Part shown: piece after piece, positions 15,733 through 22,359 of the stretch
Numbering within the stretch: position 1 is the first letter of the stretch
Layout of the letters: each line of letters begins with the position of its first letter
Origin: an uncultured Eubacteriales bacterium
GTDB taxonomy: Bacteria > Bacillota > Clostridia > Monoglobales > Monoglobaceae
DNA: 26,593 nt
Reading direction: 5' to 3'
Assembly (NCBI GenBank): GCA_900552305.1
Contig: URZD01000002.1
Location: forward strand, 1-26,593
Translations under genes and position numbers: made by a program
Notes under the pieces: generated by a model
What the model saw: only the letters and a program-made list of their open reading frames with translations
Told to the model about the DNA's origin: nothing
The model's database searches: none

Positions 15733-16178
15733 ACGTAGCAGAGGTTTTGAAAAAGGAGCATATAGCGCTCGGACTTTCGGCGGCGAGCAAGGAGGAGGTT
15801 TTGGAAAAGCTGATTGACCTTCTTTACGAAAACGGAGCGCTCTCGGACAAAAAGGCGTTTACGGAGGACGTTATGGAGCGTGAGCGTGTGTCATCGACAG
15901 GCATAGGCAACTCAATCGCGATTCCGCACTGCAAATCGGAGAACGTAATCGAGACAACGGCGGCAATAGCAAGACTTGAAAAGCCTATAACATGGTCAAG
16001 TGCGGACGGCGAGCCGGTAAGCTTTGTGGTATTGCTTGCGGTGAACGAAAATGACAAGGGCGTAACCCATGTTAAGCTGCTGTCACAAATGGCAAGAAAG
16101 CTTGCGTCGGAGGAAACCTGCAAAAGGCTTATGGACGCAGCGGATGCCGATGAGGTAATCGGCATATTCTCGGAATAA
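15729..16178 (+). CDS. PTS fructose-family EIIA protein
   Basis: The protein has 149 residues, a single EIIA domain of the fructose/mannitol family. Phospho-accepting His67 lies in SIAIPHCKS, preceded by the family motif RERVSSTGIGN. It receives phosphate from HPr and passes it to the EIIB two genes' distance downstream. The start overlaps Enzyme I by ATGA, with AAGGAG at 15712-15717 inside ptsI. It is homologous to the EIIA domain at the end of the regulator in this operon (both have the ERxR-TGIG-PH pattern). The substrate is not determined by this domain. Confidence 0.92.
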   Translation: MNVAEVLKKEHIALGLSAASKEEVLEKLIDLLYENGALSDKKAFTEDVMERERVSSTGIGNSIAIPHCKSENVIETTAAIARLEKPITWSSADGEPVSFVVLLAVNENDKGVTHVKLLSQMARKLASEETCKRLMDAADADEVIGIFSE

Positions 16179-16220
16179 TAATTAAAAGGAATAAAGAGGA
16201 AATGAAAGGAGAAAAAATTT

Positions 16221-16532
16221 ATGAAAATTGTGGGAATTGCGGCTTGTACATCAGGCATAGCACATACTTATATTGCAAAGGAGAAGCTGGTTGCGGCGGC
16301 AACCGAGCTGGGACATGAGGTTCATATCGAGACACAGGGAACAATCGGCACGGAGGACGAGCTTACGGCGGCGGACATCAGTGCGGCGGACGTTGTTATA
16401 ATCGCGGCTGACATCAAAGTCGGCGGCAAGGAGCGCTTTAAGGGTAAGAGGATTGTGGAGATTCCGACAAATGTAGCAATCAAGTCGCCCAAGGCTCTGA
16501 TTAACAAAATCGAAGAAGAACTGAAAAAATAA
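16221..16532 (+). CDS. PTS fructose-family EIIB protein
   Basis: The protein has 103 residues, a free-standing EIIB. Cys9 in ACTSGIAHTYIAKE is the phosphorylation site (ACPTGIAHT is the common form). It carries phosphate from EIIA to the sugar bound in EIIC at the membrane's inner face. AAGGAG lies about 9 bases before the start. It is separated from EIIA by 42 bases and from EIIC by 39 bases. A, B and C are separate proteins here, unlike the fused fructose enzyme FruA. Confidence 0.93.
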   Translation: MKIVGIAACTSGIAHTYIAKEKLVAAATELGHEVHIETQGTIGTEDELTAADISAADVVIIAADIKVGGKERFKGKRIVEIPTNVAIKSPKALINKIEEELKK

Positions 16533-16571
16533 AAACATAACATAAAACCAAAATTTAAAGGAGGCAAAACA

Positions 16572-17654
16572 ATGTTTAAAAAGTTACAGCTCAAAAAGCA
16601 CGCGCTGACAGGTATTTCGTTTATGCTGCCGCTTGTAGTGGCTTCGGGTCTTTTGATAGCGATAGGAAATATCTGCGGCGGAAATCCGTCAACCATTTCC
16701 GATTATAAGGCAGGCTACAATATCTGGGAGGCTGCGGTAACGCTCGGTGTTTACGGCATGGGACTTCTGCCCGGAGTAATGGGCGCGGCAATCGCGTATT
16801 CGATAGCCGACAGACCCGGTATAGCTCCCGGTTTACTTATGGGTATGATTGCTCAGAATATGGGCGCGGGCTTCCTCGGCGGTATGCTCGGCGGCTACCT
16901 CGCGGGTTACTTTGTAGAGTTCCTTAAAAACAAGCTCAAGGTACCAAAGTGGGCGCAGGGACTTATGCCGATGATGATAATTCCGCTGCTTGCGTCGGTG
17001 GTTATCGGTCTTATAATGTTCTTTGTAGTCGGCGGACCTATCGCGTGGGCATCGGAGGCGCTGCAAAACTTCCTTGTTAATATGCAGACGGGTTCAAAGG
17101 CGATATTCGGTGCGATAATGGGCGCTATGGCGGCATTTGACTTCGGCGGCCCGGTGAACAAGGTTGCGTCACTCTTTGCGGACGGACTTTTGATGGACGG
17201 CGTTTACGGTCCGGAGGCGGTTAAGATTTGCGCGTCAATGATACCCCCGTTCGGCGTTGCGCTCTCATGGCTTATCAGAAGAAAGAGATACACAAAGAGC
17301 GAAACGGACAACATCAAGATTGCGTTCCCGATGGGTATTTGTATGATAACAGAGGGCGTTATCCCGATTGCGGCGGTTGACCCGATAAGAGTTATTGCAT
17401 CCTGCTCGATAGGCTCTGCGATAGGCGGCGCGCTTATCATGATGCTGAATGTCGGCTCAATGGTACCTTCCGGCGGTATGTTCATCGTTCCGGCTATGAT
17501 AAATCCGTGGGGATTCATGCTGGCGCTTACCGTAGGTACGGTTGTAACGGCGCTGTTGCTGGTTGCTCTTAAGAAGGACGCAAAGGAGGAGGACTCCGTA
17601 AAGCTTGACGAGGAAGAGGAAGAACTGGATTTGTCAGGTATAAAAATAAGCTAA
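16572..17654 (+). CDS. PTS fructose-family EIIC permease
   Basis: The protein has 360 residues with about nine or ten membrane segments. Family marks are GISFMLPLVVASGLLIAIG near residue 14, FGGPVNKVA near residue 195 (sugar-site GGPVNK) and MITEGVIPIAAVDP near residue 258. The C-terminal tail is strongly acidic (KLDEEEEELDLSG) and probably cytoplasmic. It imports and phosphorylates a sugar of the fructose group; relatives also handle mannitol-type or glycosylated substrates, so fructose itself is only a possibility. AAAGGAGG lies just before the start. The downstream aldolases suggest that the product is cleaved as a ketose bisphosphate. Confidence 0.93.
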   Translation: MFKKLQLKKHALTGISFMLPLVVASGLLIAIGNICGGNPSTISDYKAGYNIWEAAVTLGVYGMGLLPGVMGAAIAYSIADRPGIAPGLLMGMIAQNMGAGFLGGMLGGYLAGYFVEFLKNKLKVPKWAQGLMPMMIIPLLASVVIGLIMFFVVGGPIAWASEALQNFLVNMQTGSKAIFGAIMGAMAAFDFGGPVNKVASLFADGLLMDGVYGPEAVKICASMIPPFGVALSWLIRRKRYTKSETDNIKIAFPMGICMITEGVIPIAAVDPIRVIASCSIGSAIGGALIMMLNVGSMVPSGGMFIVPAMINPWGFMLALTVGTVVTALLLVALKKDAKEEDSVKLDEEEEELDLSGIKIS

Positions 17655-17678
17655 TCCGACAAGGGGGAAAACGTAAAT

Positions 17679-18545
17679 ATGTATGTTTCAATGAAAAATA
17701 TGCTTGCTGACGCAAACGAAAAGGGCTATGCGATAATGGCAATAAACTGTTTCAATATTGAAACGGCACGCACCGTAATCACAGCGGCAGAGGAAACGGA
17801 TTCACCGATTATCATAAACATTTTCCGTGATCATCTGCTTACTCACTGCGACAGCGAGCTTATAGCCCCGGTTGTGAAAACCCTTGCGGAGCGGGCGAAG
17901 ATAGGCGTTGCGCTGAATCTTGACCACGGCGAGGAAAAGGAATACATTATCAAAGCGATTGACGACGGATTTTCCTCAGTAATGGCTGATATGTCAAGGT
18001 TTGAGCTTGACGAAAACATCAGACGTACGCGGGAGATTGCGGACTACGCACACTCGCACGGCGCAAGCATAGAGGGCGAGATAGGCTGTCTGGGCGCAAG
18101 CGAGGGCGGAAACTTTACCGCGGACAATATGTACACCGACCCAAAGCAGGCTAAGGATTTTTACGAACGTACGGCGATTGATGCGCTTGCGATTTCGATA
18201 GGAACCTCGCACGGTAACTATCCCGACGGAATGGTTCCGAAATTCGATATAGAGCGCCTGAAAAAAATCAAGGATCTGACGGGTGCGCCGCTTGTCCTTC
18301 ACGGCGGCAGCGGCTCAGGGGAAGAGAATATTCTGAACTCGGTTAAAAACGGTATAAACAAGATAAATGTCGGCTGCGATTTTATGAACGCAAACCGTGA
18401 CGCGGCAAGAAAGCTGCTTGACGGGAATCCCGACATAAACTATTTTGACCTTATCCGCGAAACCGAGAATGAAAGCAAAAGGCTTGTTAAATACTATATC
18501 GGACTTGCAGGCTCGGAAGGCAAAAACAAAAATATCAAATATTAA
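17679..18545 (+). CDS. class II ketose-bisphosphate aldolase, divergent paralogue
   Basis: The protein has 288 residues of the GatY/KbaY/FbaA zinc aldolase family, cleaving a ketose 1,6-bisphosphate to dihydroxyacetone phosphate and an aldehyde. Asp82 and His83 (NLDHG), His178 (IGTSHGNY) and His208 (VLHGGSGSG) keep the catalytic and zinc positions. Departures are AINCFN for the usual AFN near residue 22, MADMSRFELDENI for MIDASHLP-ENI, and EGEIG for EAELG. These lie around the substrate pocket, so a different bisphosphate or monophosphate is plausible. It is 24 bases after EIIC and 33 bases before a second, more canonical aldolase. Confidence 0.87.
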   Translation: MYVSMKNMLADANEKGYAIMAINCFNIETARTVITAAEETDSPIIINIFRDHLLTHCDSELIAPVVKTLAERAKIGVALNLDHGEEKEYIIKAIDDGFSSVMADMSRFELDENIRRTREIADYAHSHGASIEGEIGCLGASEGGNFTADNMYTDPKQAKDFYERTAIDALAISIGTSHGNYPDGMVPKFDIERLKKIKDLTGAPLVLHGGSGSGEENILNSVKNGINKINVGCDFMNANRDAARKLLDGNPDINYFDLIRETENESKRLVKYYIGLAGSEGKNKNIKY

Positions 18546-18578
18546 AAATAAAATTTAAGAAAAGGAGCTGTATTTACT

Positions 18579-19445
18579 ATGTTAATGAATATGAAAGAGA
18601 TGCTCAGCGTTGCTGACAAGAATGAATTTGCGGTACCCGCTTTTAATATAGGAAGCGAGGCAATTTTAAAAGGTGTTGTAGAGAGCGCCAACGAGAAGAA
18701 CGCGCCGGTTATACTGGCAATTCACCCGACAGAGCTTGAATTCCTCGGCGACAGCTTTATAAAGACCTGTATCGAGGAGGCAAACAAGTCAAGAGTGCCG
18801 ATGGTTATTCACCTTGATCACGGCGGCAAGTTTGAGGAAATCCTCCGCGCAATCCGCTGCGGCTTTACCTCGGTAATGATTGACGCGTCGCATATGTCAT
18901 ATGAGGACAATATCGCAATCACAAAGAAGGTTGTAGAGGTTGCAAAGGTTTCCGACGTTTCGGTTGAGGCGGAGCTTGGCACTATCGGAACGACCGGCGA
19001 GTCCTATGAGGGCGGCTCGGACGACATCATTTATACCGACCCGCAGCAGGCAAAGGACTTTATCGAAAAGACGGGTATTGATTCGCTTGCGGTTGCTATA
19101 GGTACGGCTCACGGAATCTATCCCAAGGACAAGAAGCCGGAGCTGAAGCTGGATCTTCTTAAGACTATCCGTGACACGGTTGATATTCCGCTTGTACTCC
19201 ACGGCGGTTCAAGCAACCCCGACAAGGAAATCGCGGAGTCTGTAAAAATCGGTATCTCCAAGATTAACATTTCGAGCGACATCAAGTTTGCGTTCTACAA
19301 GAAGTGCCGCGAGGTACTCAGCGAGAATCCGGGCTGGATTGAGCCGAATGCAATCTATCCGCCGTGCATAAAGGCTATGAGAGAGGTTGTTGAATTTAAG
19401 ATGAATCTGTTCAACGACATCGGTAAGGCAGAGCTTTATAAATAA
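18579..19445 (+). CDS. class II ketose-bisphosphate aldolase (GatY/KbaY-like)
   Basis: The protein has 288 residues. The motifs are canonical: FAVPAFNIGS near residue 17, Asp80-His81 in HLDHG, MIDASHMSYEDNI, VEAELGTIGTTGE, IGTAHGIYP and VLHGGSSNPD, followed by KINISSDI. It is expected to be a zinc enzyme acting on fructose or tagatose 1,6-bisphosphate; the family does not separate these by eye. AAAGGAG lies 11 bases before the start. It is the last gene of the PTS operon, of equal length to its neighbour but only moderately similar, so the pair is an old duplication or two recruitments with different specificity. Confidence 0.9.
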   Translation: MLMNMKEMLSVADKNEFAVPAFNIGSEAILKGVVESANEKNAPVILAIHPTELEFLGDSFIKTCIEEANKSRVPMVIHLDHGGKFEEILRAIRCGFTSVMIDASHMSYEDNIAITKKVVEVAKVSDVSVEAELGTIGTTGESYEGGSDDIIYTDPQQAKDFIEKTGIDSLAVAIGTAHGIYPKDKKPELKLDLLKTIRDTVDIPLVLHGGSSNPDKEIAESVKIGISKINISSDIKFAFYKKCREVLSENPGWIEPNAIYPPCIKAMREVVEFKMNLFNDIGKAELYK

Positions 19446-19457
19446 GTAAATAAAAAG

Positions 19458-19488
19458 CAGGCACGGAGGCGTTGCCCGACCGTGCCTG
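19458..19488. repeat. inverted repeat after the aldolase operon
   Basis: CAGGCACGG (19458-19466) and CCGTGCCTG (19480-19488) form a perfect 9-bp stem. A T-run exists only on the minus side (TTTTTA from 19456), so as a terminator it would stop antisense transcription. On the plus strand it may stabilise the operon 3' end. Confidence 0.6.
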
Positions 19489-19512
19489 AAATCCCCACCC
19501 CAACAGCTAAAA

Positions 19513-19554
19513 GACAAGGCGGAGCGCATTATACGGAATGCGTTCCGCCTTGTC
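19513..19554. repeat. 18-bp hairpin repeat
   Basis: Bases 19513-19530 pair with 19537-19554 over 18 positions, with one wobble position, around a six-base loop (ATACGG). It begins GACAAGGCGGA and ends with its complement. Four Ts follow only on the minus strand. It is the strongest stem in the window and sits between two plus-strand genes. Confidence 0.65.
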
Positions 19555-19583
19555 GGTTTCATAAAACGGCGTATGAGGGCGGC

Positions 19584-19604
19584 AAAAACCCGGTTTGGTT
19601 TTTT
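19584..19604 (+). terminator. weak plus-strand terminator
   Basis: AAAAACC (19584-19590) pairs with GGTTTTT (19597-19603), running into a six-T tract. The stem is short and AT-rich. It is the only plus-oriented T-tailed stem between the aldolase operon and the SLH genes. Confidence 0.4.
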
Positions 19605-19662
19605 AGCATAAAAATTTAAGTTTCATTTATTAAATTTTCAAGAATTATATCCAAAAATTCAA

Positions 19663-19691
19663 GTGACTGTAAGGGAGAAATTATGTATAAT
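19663..19691 (+). promoter_or_regulatory. promoter for the SLH surface-protein genes
   Basis: GTGACT (19663-19668) and TATAAT (19686-19691) are 17 bases apart. Transcription would begin near 19698, after the in-frame ATG at 19683, which supports 19761 as the true start codon with a leader of about 63 bases. Confidence 0.55.
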
Positions 19692-19760
19692 TTCCTTAAA
19701 GAATTAAAACTATGCTTTGCGGAAAAATGCAAAAGCGGGCATACTGACAGGGAGGTTCAC

Positions 19761-22298
19761 ATGAAAAAGACAAAAATGATTGCGTTTACACTGGCGGCGG
19801 CAATGCAGCTGTCCTGCGTGAGTTATGCGGCAGGTGCGGGCGCGCTTGTTAAGGGCGGCGACTTTGAGGACGGAATTGACGGCTTTGGTGTGGCGTACAG
19901 CGGAAAGAACGATACTGTAATGCCGTATATTTTCCACTCCGAGCATACTGCGTCAACGGGAAATGCGTCGCTCCGATTTGTTGCCTCAAAAACGCTGCTT
20001 TCAAAGACGAGTACGTCGCCGCAGAGCAAGGGATTTGCATATCAGGGTATATACAGCGTTGACTGTGCGGAGGTCGAAGAAAACGGCGAATATACCGTAT
20101 CGGCGGACTTTCTTGCAGAGGGCAACGGCGTAAGGATGCACTTTATTCAGATGGACGGCAACCGTGCCGTGGCGGCATCGCCGGCATTTGTGCTTGACAA
20201 CGGAGAATGGAAAACCGTTTCGTATAAATTTAAATCCGAGGTTACAACCGATAATTGCAGAATAAGAATTGCCTTTTACAATATAAGCAAGAACGCGTCG
20301 GTCTACATAGATAATTTTGTTTTCAAAACAAAACAGGTTGACGATTCCGACTGGAAACCGATAAGCAGCGGTACGATAGATGTGACGAATAATGGTGCGG
20401 AGCTTACGGCGTCGGCGGCGGAGTTTAAAAAATACTGCGGCGCATATACCGAGGTGGAACCGGCGGCGCTCCCAAGCGGGGCGGATAAGTATATATTCCG
20501 CGGCTATGTCACAACTGATATGCCGACAGGCGCGGTTTATATAAGCGCGGACAACATTCCGGGTACATTTGCGGAGTACAGAACGGAGCCGGGCGAGAAA
20601 ATTCCGGTAAGCCTTGAATTTGACCCATCCGACTGTACGGACGAAAAGATTGTATTCAGCGTTTTAGCAGCAGCAGACGGAGTAAGCGGAGAGGGAACGC
20701 TCACGCTTTCGGATTTTGACGTTTATACAGATACACAGTCGGTAAATGCGGTGCAGAAGGGTGACAAAATCTACTTCTCGGGAAAGCTGAGAAAGGGAAA
20801 CGCCAACAAGACGTTTAACGTCCGCATAAACAATGAGCCGGAATTTGAGAGGACGGCGGACGCAAACGGCGAGTATTCCTTTACATATTCATTGTCGGAC
20901 GTTGAGAAGTACAAGGGTATAAACGTCACAATAAGCGAAATAAACGGCTATGAAGATACGGACGGCGAAATCGGCGGCTATATAATGGCGTACAACAACA
21001 CCTACCGCGACAGCGTTGCGGCTGACGCGGACGAAAAGACAACGGTGAGCGCCATGCGCGGAGTTCTGACCGATGAGGTACTGGACGATATAGGAATATC
21101 GAAAATCAGAGATTACAGACTTTCGGATAAAGACTTCATTTTCAATTATCTGACAGGCTGCGATATACCGACCTATGAAAAGCTGGAGGAGGAAGTACGT
21201 TTCGGCGCGGTTCTTTATATGCTTTCAAAAAGGGAAACAAGCCTTGTCGGCGCAATAGACACATACGGTGAAAGGCTGACGCTTGACAAAATTAAAATCT
21301 ATGCCGAGGAATACGGCAGAGCGGATAAGAACGCGCTTGATAACGCCTTTGAAAAATGCACAACTCCGATAAAGACGGCGGAGGATTTGAAGTATGTGAT
21401 TTCGGAGCTGCTTTTGAAGGAGAGAATAGAAAAGGCGATAAACAATACCGAGGCGATGAGCATTGTCGGAAAGTATGCGGAAAACATCGATCTTGACATG
21501 ACACGGTACAATGCGCTCGGCTCACAGAGAAAAAACAGCGTTGCAAACGGCTTTATAAAATACGCAAAGGGCGTAAACAGCTTTAAGGAGCTGCAGAAAA
21601 AGCTTGATTCACTTGTTGCCGAGGCAAAGAGCGATAACAGCGGTTCGGGTAATAGCGGCGGCAGCGGCGGCTCCGGCGGCGGAGGCGGCACTACAGGCGG
21701 CTCATACAGCGAGGTGGATATTTCACCGATTCCCGGCAGCGGCACAAATAACCTAAACGGCGGCAGCATATGGAAGTTTGACGACCTTGCGGGCAGCGAA
21801 TGGGCGGAGCAGAGCATATACGCGCTTGTGAACAAGAACGTAATCAGCAAGAGCGAGGACAAAAAATTCCGTCCTAACGATTATGTTACAAGAGCCGAAT
21901 TTGCAAAAATGATTGCACTTTGCAAGGGGCTGAAGATAAATCAGGGGGATTCCGTATTCTCCGATGTGACAAAGGGTGACTGGTATTACGGTTATGTTAT
22001 GGCGCTTCACGAAAACGGCGTTACCTCGGGAATATCGGATGAATACTTCGGAGCGAACGAGTATATCACCCGTCAGGACATATGCACAATGCTTGCGCGG
22101 CTTATGAACATTGATTCGGACGCGAAGGATGCGGATTTTTCCGATATGGACAGCGTTGCCGATTACGCAAAGGCGGCGGTTTCGTATATGTATAAAAACG
22201 GAATTGTCAGCGGCTATGAGGACGGCAGCTTCAGACCGAACGATCGGGCGAGCCGTGCGGAGGCAGCAAAGCTGATTTACGGAATATACGGCAAATAA
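19761..22298 (+). CDS. surface protein with carbohydrate-binding-like N-terminus and three C-terminal SLH domains
   Basis: The protein has 845 residues. Start 19761 has GGAGG at 19751-19755 and yields a classical signal peptide (KKTKMIAFTLAAAMQLSCVSYA). An alternative ATG at 19683 lies upstream of the predicted transcript start. Residues about 28-190 look like a CBM4/9-type beta-sandwich (GGDFEDGIDGF, then VYIDNFVF). A second beta domain (about 200-300), an Ig-like segment (about 310-380) and a helical region (about 400-620) follow, then a Gly/Ser linker (about 627-650). Three SLH repeats span about 670-725, 735-785 and 795-845 (FRPNDYVTRAEFAKM, WYYGYVMALHENGVTSG, GSFRPNDRASRAEAAKL). SLH repeats bind pyruvylated wall polysaccharide, so it is displayed on the cell surface. 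No catalytic domain is recognised. Confidence 0.88.
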   Translation: MKKTKMIAFTLAAAMQLSCVSYAAGAGALVKGGDFEDGIDGFGVAYSGKNDTVMPYIFHSEHTASTGNASLRFVASKTLLSKTSTSPQSKGFAYQGIYSVDCAEVEENGEYTVSADFLAEGNGVRMHFIQMDGNRAVAASPAFVLDNGEWKTVSYKFKSEVTTDNCRIRIAFYNISKNASVYIDNFVFKTKQVDDSDWKPISSGTIDVTNNGAELTASAAEFKKYCGAYTEVEPAALPSGADKYIFRGYVTTDMPTGAVYISADNIPGTFAEYRTEPGEKIPVSLEFDPSDCTDEKIVFSVLAAADGVSGEGTLTLSDFDVYTDTQSVNAVQKGDKIYFSGKLRKGNANKTFNVRINNEPEFERTADANGEYSFTYSLSDVEKYKGINVTISEINGYEDTDGEIGGYIMAYNNTYRDSVAADADEKTTVSAMRGVLTDEVLDDIGISKIRDYRLSDKDFIFNYLTGCDIPTYEKLEEEVRFGAVLYMLSKRETSLVGAIDTYGERLTLDKIKIYAEEYGRADKNALDNAFEKCTTPIKTAEDLKYVISELLLKERIEKAINNTEAMSIVGKYAENIDLDMTRYNALGSQRKNSVANGFIKYAKGVNSFKELQKKLDSLVAEAKSDNSGSGNSGGSGGSGGGGGTTGGSYSEVDISPIPGSGTNNLNGGSIWKFDDLAGSEWAEQSIYALVNKNVISKSEDKKFRPNDYVTRAEFAKMIALCKGLKINQGDSVFSDVTKGDWYYGYVMALHENGVTSGISDEYFGANEYITRQDICTMLARLMNIDSDAKDADFSDMDSVADYAKAAVSYMYKNGIVSGYEDGSFRPNDRASRAEAAKLIYGIYGK

Positions 22299-22359
22299 AA
22301 TATTTATAAGCCTGTCGGAAACGGCTCGGTTTCGGCGGCGGAAAGGTATTGAAGAATAT

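Noticed and set aside
19683..19760. A 26-residue N-terminal extension of the first SLH protein
   Set aside because: It would bury the signal peptide and lies before the predicted transcript start, although a fair ribosome site precedes it.
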